Assembly (NCBI RefSeq): GCF_003841505.1
Contig: NZ_REGA01000005.1
Location: 124,001-188,000 of the forward strand
DNA length: 64,000 nt
Source: Natrarchaeobius chitinivorans
Lineage (GTDB): Archaea > Halobacteriota > Halobacteria > Halobacteriales > Natrialbaceae
Direction of reading: 5' to 3'
Part shown: one piece after another, positions 8,864 through 18,849 of the stretch
Layout of the letters: each line of letters begins with the position of its first letter
Numbering within the stretch: the first letter of the stretch is position 1
Position numbers and translations under genes: made by a program
The notes under the pieces: model-generated
What the model saw: the letters and a program-made list of their open reading frames with translations, nothing else
What the model was told of the DNA's origin: nothing
Databases searched by the model: none

Positions 8864-9136
8864 GGAGTCCAAAATCCGCACATCATACAAGCGTCGCTGA
8901 TAGTGGCGTTCCCTCTCATCGACTGGTTCGACTTGGTTGGACTCGCTGGTGTGACGCTGCGGGGTCACATCACCTCGATACCGTGTTCGGGCGCTCGGTC
9001 TGTAGACGTTGACGGGGCGTTGCAGAGCCGTCAAAACGGAAACCCCCCTTTTCGTCGGGAACGGTAAGTATCGCAGGAACAGCCGTTTTCGAAACAACCA
9101 TAATGCCAAAATACCAGAACCCCAAATAGAACCCCG

Positions 9137-10819
9137 ATGAGCAAAGTTGAGAGGTTAGATAAGTATCACTTCTATACTCGGGACTGGGAGGAGTACGACG
9201 AACTATACGAGTGGTTCGACTGGACCGCCCCCGAGCAGTTCAACATCGCCGATTACGTCGTCGACAGATGGGCCTCAGACCCAGAGCGAATCGCTCTGTT
9301 CCACGACGCTGAGAACACGACTCCCGACGAGCGGACGATTACCTTCCGCCAGTTGCGAGACGAGACAAATAGGTTCGCAAATTACCTCACCAATCTCGGA
9401 ATCGAACGTGGTGATCGGGTCGCGATTAACGCCTCCCAGCGACCGGAGACATTGATCGCTCACGTGGCAACGTGGAAAGTCGGTGCGGTGTCAGTACCGT
9501 TGAGCACGCTCTTTGGCCGGGATGCGATGGCGTATCGCCTCAACGATTGTGATGCCAGCGTTTGCTTCGTCGAACGATCCAATCTCGATACGATCCGCGA
9601 GGTGCAATCGGACGTTCCATCGCTCGAGCGGACGATCGTTCTGGGCGATGTAACGACCGAACCCGACGAAGATGGCTACCGGAACGTATTAGACACCCAT
9701 TCTCCGGAGTTCGAGACGGTTCCTACGAGCCCGGAAGACGACGCCATCATCGCGTACACGAGCGGAACCACCGGAAAACCAAAGGGGGTACTTCACGCTC
9801 ACCGGTTTGTCCTCGGAAGTCTCCCCATTTTCGTGCTCTCTTCGTGCAATCTGACGCTCGAACCGAATGACCGTTTCTGGGCCCCCTCAGACTGGAGCTG
9901 GCTCGGTACGCTGTTTGTGATCGTCTTCCCGGCGTTGTTTTACGGAAAACCGGTCCTGGCGTACGAAAGCGGGGAGTTCGACCCTGAGGCCACTCTCGAA
10001 CAGATCGAGCGCCACGAACTGACGAACGTACACGCCCCGCCAACGGCACTTCGAATGCTGACCCGGGTCAACGATCCGTCCGCTCAGTACGATCTCGACA
10101 CTGTTCGGAACATCTCCACTGGCGGCGAAGCAGTGACTGAGGAGACCCGGAGGACACTCAACGAGGTTTTCGACGGGGTCACGGTCCACGAACGCTACGG
10201 TCAGACTGAGGTCTGTGGGTTCATCGGCGAGTGTACCGCTCTCGGTATCGGTCGCGACGGTTTCATGGGTCGTCCGATTCCTGGCCACAACGTTGGGCTG
10301 GTTGAGCGTGGAACGACAAACAAACTTTCAGAACCCGGCGAAGTCGGGGAAATCGCCGTCGAGTACGAGGGAAACCTCTTCTGTATGAAAGAGTACTGGA
10401 ATGATCCGGATGCGACGGCAGATAAGATCATCGACGGTTGGTTGCTGACCGAAGACCTCGGTACCCGAACGACGGACGGATACTACGCGTTCAAGAGCCG
10501 AAAAGACGACGTGATCATTAGCTCTGGTTATCGGATGGGCCCCGAGGAAATCGAGGATACCGTGGTGAAACACGATGCAGTAGACGACTGCGGTGTCGTC
10601 GGCGTTTCGGACGAGACTCGTGGTACGATCCCGAAAGCGTTCGTCGTGGTAACGGACGATAGCGAACCGTCCCAGAGCCTACGGGAATCTATTCAGCAGT
10701 TCGTCAAAGATCGACTGGCACAGTACGAGTACCCACGGGAGATCGAGTTCATAGAGAGTCTTCCGAAGACGTACACCGGGAAGATTCGACGGGAGCCATT
10801 AAAAGAGGAGACCGACTGA
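9137..10819 (+). CDS. AMP-forming acyl-CoA synthetase (acetyl-/medium-chain acyl-CoA ligase type)
   Basis: A 560-residue ANL-superfamily ligase. The ATP-binding loop YTSGTTGKPKG is at about residues 207-217, the A5 motif YGQTEVCG near 353, the hinge region LTEDLGTRTTDGYYAFKSRKDD near 435-455, and the catalytic C-terminal lysine is in GKIRREPLKEE near residue 547. It converts a carboxylic acid, CoA and ATP to acyl-CoA, AMP and pyrophosphate. The overall sequence resembles the acetyl-CoA synthetase/medium-chain acyl-CoA synthetase group rather than benzoate ligases, though the substrate cannot be fixed. With the acyl-CoA dehydrogenase and the hydroxyacyl-CoA dehydrogenase fusion downstream it makes a plausible entry point to the CoA-ester pathway. 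Confidence 0.9.
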   Translation: MSKVERLDKYHFYTRDWEEYDELYEWFDWTAPEQFNIADYVVDRWASDPERIALFHDAENTTPDERTITFRQLRDETNRFANYLTNLGIERGDRVAINASQRPETLIAHVATWKVGAVSVPLSTLFGRDAMAYRLNDCDASVCFVERSNLDTIREVQSDVPSLERTIVLGDVTTEPDEDGYRNVLDTHSPEFETVPTSPEDDAIIAYTSGTTGKPKGVLHAHRFVLGSLPIFVLSSCNLTLEPNDRFWAPSDWSWLGTLFVIVFPALFYGKPVLAYESGEFDPEATLEQIERHELTNVHAPPTALRMLTRVNDPSAQYDLDTVRNISTGGEAVTEETRRTLNEVFDGVTVHERYGQTEVCGFIGECTALGIGRDGFMGRPIPGHNVGLVERGTTNKLSEPGEVGEIAVEYEGNLFCMKEYWNDPDATADKIIDGWLLTEDLGTRTTDGYYAFKSRKDDVIISSGYRMGPEEIEDTVVKHDAVDDCGVVGVSDETRGTIPKAFVVVTDDSEPSQSLRESIQQFVKDRLAQYEYPREIEFIESLPKTYTGKIRREPLKEETD

Positions 10820-10900
10820 GTATCGTTCATTGTCGGGTACAGAAACCGAACACCCGTGTCACGCGTCAATACTCTCAAGTCGCCGACCGGATCAAACGGT

Positions 10901-10978
10901 TCATACGGTTTCCCGTACGTCAATACCGATGCACCCGCTGCCCGGGTCGCGGGTGCGTCGGTACAGCAATCCGTATCA
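10901..10978. repeat. Palindromic element R1, copy c, with target duplication TCA
   Basis: A 72-bp inverted-repeat element (10904-10975) beginning TACGGTTTCCCGTACG and ending GTACAGCAATCCGTA, flanked by TCA at 10901-10903 and 10976-10978. It lies between the ligase and acyl-CoA dehydrogenase genes and is the shortest intact R1 copy. Confidence 0.78.
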
Positions 10979-11033
10979 CAGCCGGGAGGATTGACCGTAA
11001 TCTTTAATCACACCGGAAATCGACATCCCGTCG

Positions 11034-12185
11034 ATGAATCAATCAATAGAAAACCGGCTGACCGATGAGCAACAGCTTCTCGTTTCGTCGGTCGAACAGA
11101 TTGCAGAACAGGAATTCACTGATCAGGCGTTCACGTGGCAGGGCGAACACCCGTGGGAAAACATCGAGACGCTGGCAGAGCACGGGTTCATCGGTGTTAA
11201 CTTCGATGAGAAGTACGGTGGTGGTGGGATGACGGAGTACGAGGCGGTGTTGCTGATCGAGGCATTGTCCCAGTACTGTCCCGACACGGCTGACGTCGTC
11301 TACAGCTTGCATTTGGTCGGGCCGCTGTCTGTACACGAACTCGGCTCTGAATCTGTTAAAGAGGAGTACCTGCCGCGGGTGACGTCCGGGGATACGCGGA
11401 TCGGCATCGCGATCTCCGAACCCGAGGCTGGATCCGACGCACAGTCGATGACGACAGCCGCTGAACCCGAGGGCGATGGCTACGTACTCAGCGGTGAGAA
11501 GACCTGGCTTAGCGGAATGTCGGACTCGTCAGCCGTCGTTCTCTGGGCACAGTTCCCGGATGGGATGGGATCACTCCTGCTGGACCTCGAGGCCGACGGG
11601 GTGAGATGCGGAGAGGACTTTACCAACATGGCAGGTCACACCCAGACGCAACTGTTTCTCGATGACGTTTACGTACCGGACGAGCACGTGCTCGTCCACG
11701 GATCCCAGTTCAAAGAACAACTGCGAGCGCTCAACTGGGAGCGGGTCGGAAGCTCGACGCTTGCGACCGGAATCGCGACCTGCGCGTTTTCGAAGGCTTA
11801 CGAGTACTCGCGCGACCGAACGCAGTTCGATCAACCGATCGGCGACTTCCAGGGAATCGGCTGGAAGTTAGCGGACATGCTCAAACGGATCGAGGCGTCA
11901 CGAGCCCTCACTCACAGTGCAGCTAGAGATGCAGTCAGAGAGGGTCGCGCTCCGACGCGTCTGTCCGCGTCGATCGCAAAACTTCACTCTTCGGAGATGG
12001 TCGAAGCGGTCGTCAGCGAGGCGTTACAGATCCACGGGGCGAACGGGTACATGAAAGGTCACGAACTCGAGTATCTTTATCGTCTGGCCAGAGGACGCAG
12101 GATCGCCGCCGGGACCGACGAGATCCAGAAGGAGGGAATCGTCGCGGAACTCGAGCGCGGGTCGCATCCTGCTACACGAAGTTAA
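11034..12185 (+). CDS. Acyl-CoA dehydrogenase family protein
   Basis: A 383-residue flavoprotein of normal family length. The FAD/substrate motif IGIAISEPEAGSDAQSM starts near residue 122, and the C-terminal half has the helical bundle with QFDQPIGDFQG. It would oxidise an acyl-CoA to the 2,3-enoyl-CoA, passing electrons to ETF. In the usual EGT-x-EIQ signature near residue 358 this protein reads AAGTDEIQ, so the glutamate that is the catalytic base in medium- and short-chain enzymes is alanine; as in long-chain and isovaleryl-CoA dehydrogenases the base may sit elsewhere. It lies downstream of the acyl-CoA synthetase and upstream of the TRAP transporter, separated from each by intergenic gaps of about 200-250 bases. 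Confidence 0.9.
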   Translation: MNQSIENRLTDEQQLLVSSVEQIAEQEFTDQAFTWQGEHPWENIETLAEHGFIGVNFDEKYGGGGMTEYEAVLLIEALSQYCPDTADVVYSLHLVGPLSVHELGSESVKEEYLPRVTSGDTRIGIAISEPEAGSDAQSMTTAAEPEGDGYVLSGEKTWLSGMSDSSAVVLWAQFPDGMGSLLLDLEADGVRCGEDFTNMAGHTQTQLFLDDVYVPDEHVLVHGSQFKEQLRALNWERVGSSTLATGIATCAFSKAYEYSRDRTQFDQPIGDFQGIGWKLADMLKRIEASRALTHSAARDAVREGRAPTRLSASIAKLHSSEMVEAVVSEALQIHGANGYMKGHELEYLYRLARGRRIAAGTDEIQKEGIVAELERGSHPATRS

Positions 12186-12390
12186 CGTCGTCACTGGACG
12201 TCAACGAAGCCCGTCGCATTCGGGCTGTACGATCGCCGTGTGAATCGTTTCAGTGCTGCTGCCACCCGATTGACCGCGAGAACTCGTGTGACGTGGTAGG
12301 TCAGCGGGGGGTGGTAATTTCCTGAGTTCTACTAATTCTCAATAGCACCGTCTCGAGGGATCTACTAATATTCAGATACAAATCATAAGA

Positions 12391-12400
12391 GTATATTAAT
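12391..12400 (+). promoter_or_regulatory. Probable promoter of the TRAP transporter operon
   Basis: GTATATTAAT within a 50-base AT-rich tract, 40-49 bases upstream of the chosen ATG (12440) and 25-34 upstream of an alternative in-frame ATG (12425). A second AT run (12402-12411) overlaps another in-frame ATG at 12410. Confidence 0.45.
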
Positions 12401-12439
12401 TAGTATTATATGCCCGTACTGTACATGACGATACGAGGT

Positions 12440-13549
12440 ATGGCAATAGATAACACCAGGCGTAAGTTTTTGAAAGCAACGAGTATCGGCGTCGCCGGTA
12501 CGATGATTGCCGGTTGTCTCGGGGAAGATGACGACACCGGAAACGGGAACGGAAATGGCGATGGGAACGGCAGTGGCAATGGAAACGGGGATGATGATGA
12601 TGGAGCGACGACTTGGGTTATCGGGGGGTCGTCAGAAGGGTCATTCATCAACACATACACCGAAGCGTTCGCTGCTGAAGTCGCTAACCATTCGGATCAA
12701 CTAGAACTCGATCCGGTCCTCTCGCCAGGATTCGTGTCGAATATAAACCGAGTGAACCAGGGTGAGCGCGATCTGGCCGCGTCATACCATTATCTTCCAT
12801 ATCTTCAACCTCGGGGTCAGGGGGAATTCGAAGAGGATGGCGAGTTGGGTGAACTCGAAAACGACATTGTCAGCACGCTGCCGCCGATGCACATTCCGAC
12901 CAACACTATCGCAACGTACGCCGAAAACGACGACATCGAGACGATCTACGACCTCGAGGGGATGACCGTCGGACTGGACGTGCAAGGCGGCGGAAACACA
13001 GTTCAGCTCCTGCAAATGATGGAAGCCGCTGGCATCGACGCGACATGGGAGTTCCACACTTTCGACGAACGAAACGAGGCGATGCTCGGCCAACGCGTGG
13101 ATGCACAGAACTTCATCATAACGAACGGGGAATCCGTCTCCGGTGCAGTTGCACCGGCATTCGAAGAACTCGATCTCAAGTTCGTAGATATCCCGGAAGA
13201 CGTACGTGATGCTACTCAGGAGGAGTATGGTCACATCCAGTTCGGTGAAGTTCACGGAGAGGATATCGGTAACGTCGATCCTCCACATCCACTGGGAGAC
13301 GCCCACGGTATACTACTCCCGTCGACGACCGTCGCTCGTGCGGACGCAGATTCGGATTTGGTCTATGAGTTCGTCTCTAGTGTATTGGAAAATCAGGAGG
13401 CGCTCGGAGATTATCACGCCCATCTTGAGTTGTTCGGTATTGGCGATGGTCGCCACGACTTTCAGGGTGTTCCCGATGGGACACCGTTCCACGACGGGGC
13501 GATCGAATACTTCGAGGAAGCGGGAATCGATTATCCGGAACAGCCGTAA
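12440..13549 (+). CDS. TAXI family TRAP transporter solute-binding lipoprotein
   Basis: A periplasmic-type binding protein of about 369 residues. The N terminus carries a twin-arginine motif (TRRKFLKAT, arginines 7-8) followed by a hydrophobic stretch and a lipobox IAGC with the lipidated cysteine at residue 26, then an Asp/Gly/Asn-rich linker, the typical haloarchaeal arrangement for a Tat-exported, membrane-anchored lipoprotein. The body (TWVIGGSSEGSFINTYTEAFA onward, with a LEGMTVGLDVQGGGNTVQ segment) matches the TAXI family of immunogenic-protein-type binding proteins. ATG 12440 was preferred because it puts the RR motif six residues from the start; 12410 and 12425 are also in frame. It is followed after 68 bases by the fused TRAP permease. 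Confidence 0.88.
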   Translation: MAIDNTRRKFLKATSIGVAGTMIAGCLGEDDDTGNGNGNGDGNGSGNGNGDDDDGATTWVIGGSSEGSFINTYTEAFAAEVANHSDQLELDPVLSPGFVSNINRVNQGERDLAASYHYLPYLQPRGQGEFEEDGELGELENDIVSTLPPMHIPTNTIATYAENDDIETIYDLEGMTVGLDVQGGGNTVQLLQMMEAAGIDATWEFHTFDERNEAMLGQRVDAQNFIITNGESVSGAVAPAFEELDLKFVDIPEDVRDATQEEYGHIQFGEVHGEDIGNVDPPHPLGDAHGILLPSTTVARADADSDLVYEFVSSVLENQEALGDYHAHLELFGIGDGRHDFQGVPDGTPFHDGAIEYFEEAGIDYPEQP

Positions 13550-13617
13550 CGTACCGGCGTTCATCCCGTTGTCTTCCCCGAACTATTATTACGGATTGCG
13601 ACCACACACCCATAAGA

Positions 13618-15516
13618 ATGAACACTGTAGAAAAAGAGTATGTAGATCAGGAATCCGATAGATACAGCCCGTCACTCGAGACACTCACAGATAAGCTGAT
13701 CTTCGCTGTCGGAGTGTTTACTGGCACGCTCTGTATCTATTTCCTGTACACTCGTCCGGTCACCGAGGTAGAATACACCAACGCGTACATCGGTCTAATG
13801 TTCGTCCTCTACTTCCTACTCGAAGCCTATCGCGTACCGTCAGTCGACAACTGGAGTTATAAAACGTGGGCAAAGAACGTCGTGTTCGTGGTGGCCATGA
13901 TCGCGGGAATCGCTGGTATCCTCTACGTTCAGGTCATGTACGACGCACTCGCTTACGAACGGTTCGCCATTTACACTACCGCCGACACGCTCGCTGGTGC
14001 TGGTATCCTTTTCGCCACGGTCGTGGCCACCCACCGAGCGTTCGGAAACATCATCACGGGCGTCGTCCTGTTCGTGATATTTTTCACAGTCTACGGCCAG
14101 TACTTCCCGGGAATTCTGAACCACAGCGGCGACTCGTGGACGAACTGGGTGTCCATGACGACGCTCGAATTCACCGGAGTATACCACATGATTTCACAGA
14201 TTGGCGGGACGTGGATCTTCATCTTTTTGCTGTGGGCGGGTCTGATAGAAGAGCTGGACTTTCTCGAGGTTCTATTCGATATCGGATTCCTCTTCGGTAG
14301 TCTGGTCAAATCCGGGGTTGCACAGACCGCGGTCGTCGCGAGTATGTTGATGGGCTCGATTACCGGGTCGCCAATGGCGAACATCGCAGTCACGGGTTCG
14401 TTTACCATTCCACTGATGAAAGAACGGGGCCTCTCGGGTCGGTTGGCCGGTGCGATCGAATCGTGTGCGTCAACGGGGGGGATGGTTCTTCCGCCGATCA
14501 TGGGTTCGGTTGCGTTCATCATGGCGAACTTTCTCGGAATCCCGTACGCGGATATTATTATTGCCGCTGCAATTCCGGCGTTGCTGTTCTACGGGGCGAT
14601 TATGGTCTCGGTTCATCTGATCGTTACGAACTATCCCTCGGATCTTAACGTCGACCGGGAGATCGACAGAAACACGATCATCAAGAAGGGAACACCGATG
14701 GCTCTCTCTCTGATTGCCCTCATCTACATGCTCGTTGAACTTCGTTATCCACCGGGAATTTCCGGAGTGTATGCGATCGCGATACTCGGGATCAGTCAGC
14801 TGGGCGTCTTGGCTGTAGTCAGCGACGACATCGTAGCACAGTTTAAGCAGTTCGCTGTCCAAGTGATCCGAGGACTGGTCACTGGATCGGTCAGAATGGC
14901 ACCCCTCACGATTATCCTCGCCGGTATGGGTATCGTCATTACGTCGTTCAACTACACCGGAATGGGGTATCGGATCTCCCTGTCGATCGTCTCGCTGGCT
15001 GCTGGTAGCGTTATATTGTTGCTCGTACTCGTCATGATCTCGGCGATCGTTCTGGGCATGGGAATGCCCACCGTCGCGGCCTACCTGGTTACGGTGACGC
15101 TCATCGCCCCCGCTATGGTCGAAGTAGGCTTCGCCGAGATCACGGCACACTTCTACGTGTTCTACTTCGCGATGCTCGCCACCGTCACACCTCCGATCGC
15201 GCTTGGTCCGGCTATCGCTTCTCAGATTGCGGAAGCAGACTTCATCCAAACAGCCCTCACGGCGGCGAAGATCTCGATTCCGCTGTTCTTACTGCCGTAC
15301 ATCTTCGCGTTCAACGAGGAACTGCTTCTCATCGATGGCTGGAATACCGCGATCACCTTCGTTCAAACGATGATCGGCTTCGTGATCATTTGTTACGTTC
15401 TCTTCTCCTCGTTCTCCAGGTGGGACAGGCCCGCCCGGATCGGTATCCGTTCGACGTTGTTCGGAACTGCGTTCTTGATCCTCTTCTCGAGCCAGATCAT
15501 TGCCCTCATTGCTTGA
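13618..15516 (+). CDS. TRAP transporter fused permease subunit (4TM/12TM)
   Basis: A 632-residue multi-spanning membrane protein with the small DctQ-like and large DctM-like parts joined in one chain, as is normal for TAXI-type TRAP systems. Many hydrophobic segments are evident. The DctM part includes GSITGSPMANIAVTGSFTIP near residue 245 and the conserved GMGMPTVAAYLV near residue 482. It uses an ion gradient, in this organism probably Na+, to import an organic anion delivered by the preceding lipoprotein. Being placed among CoA-ester catabolism genes, the cargo is probably the carboxylate that is then activated by the synthetase; this is inference from context. Confidence 0.9.
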   Translation: MNTVEKEYVDQESDRYSPSLETLTDKLIFAVGVFTGTLCIYFLYTRPVTEVEYTNAYIGLMFVLYFLLEAYRVPSVDNWSYKTWAKNVVFVVAMIAGIAGILYVQVMYDALAYERFAIYTTADTLAGAGILFATVVATHRAFGNIITGVVLFVIFFTVYGQYFPGILNHSGDSWTNWVSMTTLEFTGVYHMISQIGGTWIFIFLLWAGLIEELDFLEVLFDIGFLFGSLVKSGVAQTAVVASMLMGSITGSPMANIAVTGSFTIPLMKERGLSGRLAGAIESCASTGGMVLPPIMGSVAFIMANFLGIPYADIIIAAAIPALLFYGAIMVSVHLIVTNYPSDLNVDREIDRNTIIKKGTPMALSLIALIYMLVELRYPPGISGVYAIAILGISQLGVLAVVSDDIVAQFKQFAVQVIRGLVTGSVRMAPLTIILAGMGIVITSFNYTGMGYRISLSIVSLAAGSVILLLVLVMISAIVLGMGMPTVAAYLVTVTLIAPAMVEVGFAEITAHFYVFYFAMLATVTPPIALGPAIASQIAEADFIQTALTAAKISIPLFLLPYIFAFNEELLLIDGWNTAITFVQTMIGFVIICYVLFSSFSRWDRPARIGIRSTLFGTAFLILFSSQIIALIA

Positions 15517-15552
15517 GGCGTTACTGCCGTCGAATTCCGTATTTTGTAGAAT

Positions 15553-15777
15553 TATAGTAGCTACTGGAAGTCGATGTCCACCTGATCGCACGACGTGAGC
15601 GCGGTTCGGAGTGCACGCGGTTCGAAGTGAGCGAAGCGAGCGAGAACCGCGGAATGGTGAGCGGGGAGGAACGACCCGCGAGCGAGTGGACGAGTGAGAA
15701 ATGCGAAGATGCGAACGAGGACCGTAGTGATCCGTGAGCTGTGCGATCAGTGTGTAATCGTTCCAGTTGTTACTATA
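15553..15777. repeat. Palindromic element R2, copy a (225-bp long form)
   Basis: Termini TATAGTAGCTACTGGAA and TTCCAGTTGTTACTATA form inverted repeats with TA at both outer ends. Between them lies an insert rich in GAGCG/GCGAG motifs and further short inverted arms, absent from the 84-bp copies. It fills most of the gap between the TRAP permease and the dehydrogenase/hydratase fusion. Confidence 0.72.
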
Positions 15778-15848
15778 GCGTAGAATCTCCCGGGCACCGA
15801 CCCAACCCGTCGAAAGACATAGATAGTTGCCCACCACAAACGGATATC

Positions 15849-17837
15849 ATGGTCAGCGAAGAGATCGAACGCGTCGCAGTATTGGGTAGCGGCACGATGG
15901 GCCACGGTATCGCAGAAGTCGTCGCGATCGCTGGATACGATGTGACGATCCACGACGTCGACGCTGATGCACTGGCGGATGCGATCGACAACATCGAATC
16001 CAGCCTCGAGAAACTCGAGGAAAGCGATTCCATCGACGTCTCCCCGGCGCAGGCTCTCGAGGCGATTGGAACCACTTCCGTCCTTGAAGAGGCGGTGGTT
16101 GACTCCGATCTAGTCGTCGAAGCCGCTCCAGAGCGCCTCTCCCTCAAACAGGAAATTTTCTCGGACCTCGACGATCTGGCACCGAACGGGACCATACTTG
16201 CGACTAATACGTCCTCACTCTCGATCTCGGAAATAGCGAGTGCGACTGAACGACCGGGAGATGTCGTCGGGATGCACTTCTTTAATCCGCCGGTCAAGAT
16301 GGAACTCGTCGAAGTGGTCCGGGGGGATGCGACCCGCGATGAAACCGTCGAGGCGTCCATGTCCTTTGTCGAGTCGATCGAAAAGACGCCGATCGAGGTT
16401 CGGAAAGACGTTCGCGGATTCGTCGTGAACTCCATTCTGGAGCCATTTATCGACGAACCGGCGTGGATGGTTTCGGAGGGGATAGCAACCGTTCGGGAGG
16501 CGGACGCTGCCATGGTTCACCGTCGTGGATACCCGATGGGCCCTTTCGAACTGTCCGATCTCACTGGCATCGACGTCAACTACCACATTCGCACAGAGGC
16601 GAATATTCCGGTCCCTCCAATAATGGAACGAAAAGTCGAACAAGGTACCCTCGGTAGAAAGAGCGGTGAAGGGTACTACGAGTACGACTCGGGTCCGGGA
16701 GCCGACTACGAATCCGATGACTGCGAGGGATTCGACACCCTTCGCGTCGAGGCTCGAATGGTAAACGAGGCGGCGAAACTCGTCGGCAACGACGTGGCCA
16801 CAGTCGAGGACATAGATATCGGATCCCGTCTCGGAACGAATTTCCCGGAGGGACCGTGTCGCCGCGGCGACGAGATCGGACTTGACACTGTTCTTGAGAA
16901 GCTCCGTACGCTCTCTCGGGAAACCGATGCCCCCCGATATGAGCCCGCACCCCACCTCGAGAGACTTGTCGATGCCGGAAATACCGGCGTTGACGCTGGC
17001 TCTGGCTTCTACGAGTACGACGACGTCGAAGCCACCGACGGAGATCAATATGCGACCGATGGGGGAAGCGAATATCGGACGATCAACTACACCGTGACTG
17101 AACGCGGTGTCCTCGAAATCGAACTCGATCGTCCGGATCGATTGAACGCTCTATCGATCGACCTCAAAGACGAGTGTCTCGATCTCTTGGAAACCGTTGA
17201 CGTCGATCAAATTCGATGCGTGACGATCGAAGGGGCCGGGAATCGGGCGTTTTGTGCTGGCGCAGACATTACTGAATTCGAACAAAAACGCCCTGTAGAC
17301 GTTATGGACGTTTCATCCTTCCACGAGGAAATCTACGACTTCCCACGGCCTGTGATAGCCAAAATAGACGGCTACTGTCTCGGCGGTGGTTGCGAACTCG
17401 CGCTTGCCTGCGACCTTCGCATCGCTACGACTGACTCGACGTTCGGCCAGCCTGAAATACGGCTCGGACTCATTCCTGGTGGCGGCGCCACGCAACGTCT
17501 GGTTAGACTCGTCGGCGAAACGCGTGCGAAAGAACTCGTCTATCGTGGCAACCAAATTGATGCGACAACGGCCGAGGAATGGGGACTCGTCAATCGGGCC
17601 GTCGAGCCAAACGCGTTCGAGGATACCGTCGAAGCGTTCCTCGCGGACATCGTTGAGGGACCGCCGGTCGGCCTTGAGGTTGCGAAAAAAGTTATTAATG
17701 GTGGACAGGACGTCCACTACGAAGCGGCGTTACTGCTCGAGAGCCAGGGATACGGACTACTCAAGAGCACCGAGGATGTCGCGGAAGGCACGGCGGCGTT
17801 TCTCGAGGACCGTGAACCGGAATTCACTGGCGAGTAA
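15849..17837 (+). CDS. Fused 3-hydroxyacyl-CoA dehydrogenase/enoyl-CoA hydratase
   Basis: A 662-residue bifunctional beta-oxidation enzyme starting at ATG 15849. Residues 1 to about 290 form the NAD-binding and first C-terminal domain of 3-hydroxyacyl-CoA dehydrogenase (GSGTMG at 13-18, the catalytic HFFNPP motif near 143); a second dehydrogenase C-terminal repeat follows to about 400. From about 408 to the end is a crotonase domain with FCAGAD near 468, GGGCELALACD near 511-521 and FGQPE near 531-535, so both catalytic glutamates are present, unlike in the two other crotonase genes here. It hydrates an enoyl-CoA and oxidises the 3-hydroxyacyl-CoA with NAD+. This domain order (dehydrogenase first) is common in archaea and opposite to bacterial FadB. 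Confidence 0.92.
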   Translation: MVSEEIERVAVLGSGTMGHGIAEVVAIAGYDVTIHDVDADALADAIDNIESSLEKLEESDSIDVSPAQALEAIGTTSVLEEAVVDSDLVVEAAPERLSLKQEIFSDLDDLAPNGTILATNTSSLSISEIASATERPGDVVGMHFFNPPVKMELVEVVRGDATRDETVEASMSFVESIEKTPIEVRKDVRGFVVNSILEPFIDEPAWMVSEGIATVREADAAMVHRRGYPMGPFELSDLTGIDVNYHIRTEANIPVPPIMERKVEQGTLGRKSGEGYYEYDSGPGADYESDDCEGFDTLRVEARMVNEAAKLVGNDVATVEDIDIGSRLGTNFPEGPCRRGDEIGLDTVLEKLRTLSRETDAPRYEPAPHLERLVDAGNTGVDAGSGFYEYDDVEATDGDQYATDGGSEYRTINYTVTERGVLEIELDRPDRLNALSIDLKDECLDLLETVDVDQIRCVTIEGAGNRAFCAGADITEFEQKRPVDVMDVSSFHEEIYDFPRPVIAKIDGYCLGGGCELALACDLRIATTDSTFGQPEIRLGLIPGGGATQRLVRLVGETRAKELVYRGNQIDATTAEEWGLVNRAVEPNAFEDTVEAFLADIVEGPPVGLEVAKKVINGGQDVHYEAALLLESQGYGLLKSTEDVAEGTAAFLEDREPEFTGE

Positions 17838-17916
17838 TCGTGCTGGCCCCGGTGGGTGCGTCGGGCGAAGGATATAGGTGGGTGTAACCCGATGTATCGC
17901 CACAGGTGTTAGGGTT

Positions 17917-18849
17917 GTGAGCAAAGTAACCGATATGCGTACAGCAATTTCCAAAACGATACACGACGGAGACTGTCTCTACCTCTCCGGATTCACCCAT
18001 CTCATACCGTTCGCCGCTGGTCACGAGATCATCCGTCAAGGGTTCGAAGATCTGACACTCGCACGAGCAACGCCAGATCTGGTCTACGATCGCATGATTG
18101 CGGCGGGGTGTGTGAAGAAGGTCCTGTTTTCCTGGGCCGGGAACCCGGGCGTCGGTAGCCTCCACGCGTTTCGTAGAGCCGTCGAGGACGGCGTACCCAA
18201 CGAGATCCGAACTGAGGAATACACCCACTCCGCCACGGCCGCTCGGTTGCGTGCCGGTGCCCACGGGTTGCCGTTCCTTCCGGTTCGTACGTTCGAGGGG
18301 TCGACGCTTCCCGAACACAACGACACGATCAGGAAGATTGATAATCCCTACGGTGACGACAGAATCTACGTCGTTCCGCCTCTGGAGCCCGACGTTTCGG
18401 TAGTTCGCGCCCAACGTGCTGACCGGGAGGGTAACGCGCACCTGTGGGGAATCACCGGGGAGATACCTGACGCCGCCTACGCGGCTGATCGGGTCGTTCT
18501 TGCAGTCGAAGAGCTCGTCGACGAATCGGTAATCGCGAGCGATCCAAATCGAACGCGGATTCCCGGACACCTCGTCGACTACGTCGTCGAGGAACCGTAC
18601 GGTGCACACCCGTCGTATGCACAGGGGTACTACAACCGGGACAACGAAGCGTACCAAGCCTGGGAAAACGCGTCTGCTACGCACGAGCGCCTCCTCGAGT
18701 GGCTCGACGAGTGGGTGTACGCCGTCGACGACCACACCGAGTACCTCGAGAAGCTCGGCGTCGGTCGGTTGCAATCTCTTGAACCGGAAGCGACCTACAC
18801 GGCACCAGCCAACGTCGGGGCCTACACCGGGGGAACGACGCATGACTGA
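17917..18849 (+). CDS. CoA-transferase subunit A (glutaconate/3-oxoacid CoA-transferase family I)
   Basis: A 310-residue alpha subunit. GTG 17917 was chosen because it gives the family-like start MSKVTDMRTAIS; an ATG at 17935 is an alternative. The conserved CoA-binding region reads YLSGFTHLIPFAAGHEI near residues 24-40. The family moves CoA between carboxylates, forming or releasing acyl-CoA. The gene's last eight bases overlap the start of the beta subunit, so they are translated together. The protein is longer than typical 3-oxoadipate transferase alpha subunits and nearer to the GctA group. It begins 79 bases after the dehydrogenase/hydratase fusion in the same direction. Substrate pair unknown. 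Confidence 0.87.
   Translation: MSKVTDMRTAISKTIHDGDCLYLSGFTHLIPFAAGHEIIRQGFEDLTLARATPDLVYDRMIAAGCVKKVLFSWAGNPGVGSLHAFRRAVEDGVPNEIRTEEYTHSATAARLRAGAHGLPFLPVRTFEGSTLPEHNDTIRKIDNPYGDDRIYVVPPLEPDVSVVRAQRADREGNAHLWGITGEIPDAAYAADRVVLAVEELVDESVIASDPNRTRIPGHLVDYVVEEPYGAHPSYAQGYYNRDNEAYQAWENASATHERLLEWLDEWVYAVDDHTEYLEKLGVGRLQSLEPEATYTAPANVGAYTGGTTHD

Noticed and set aside
12782-13306. Gene on the minus strand opposite the TAXI lipoprotein
   Set aside because: The open frame is a by-product of the codon usage of the plus-strand gene; no family features.
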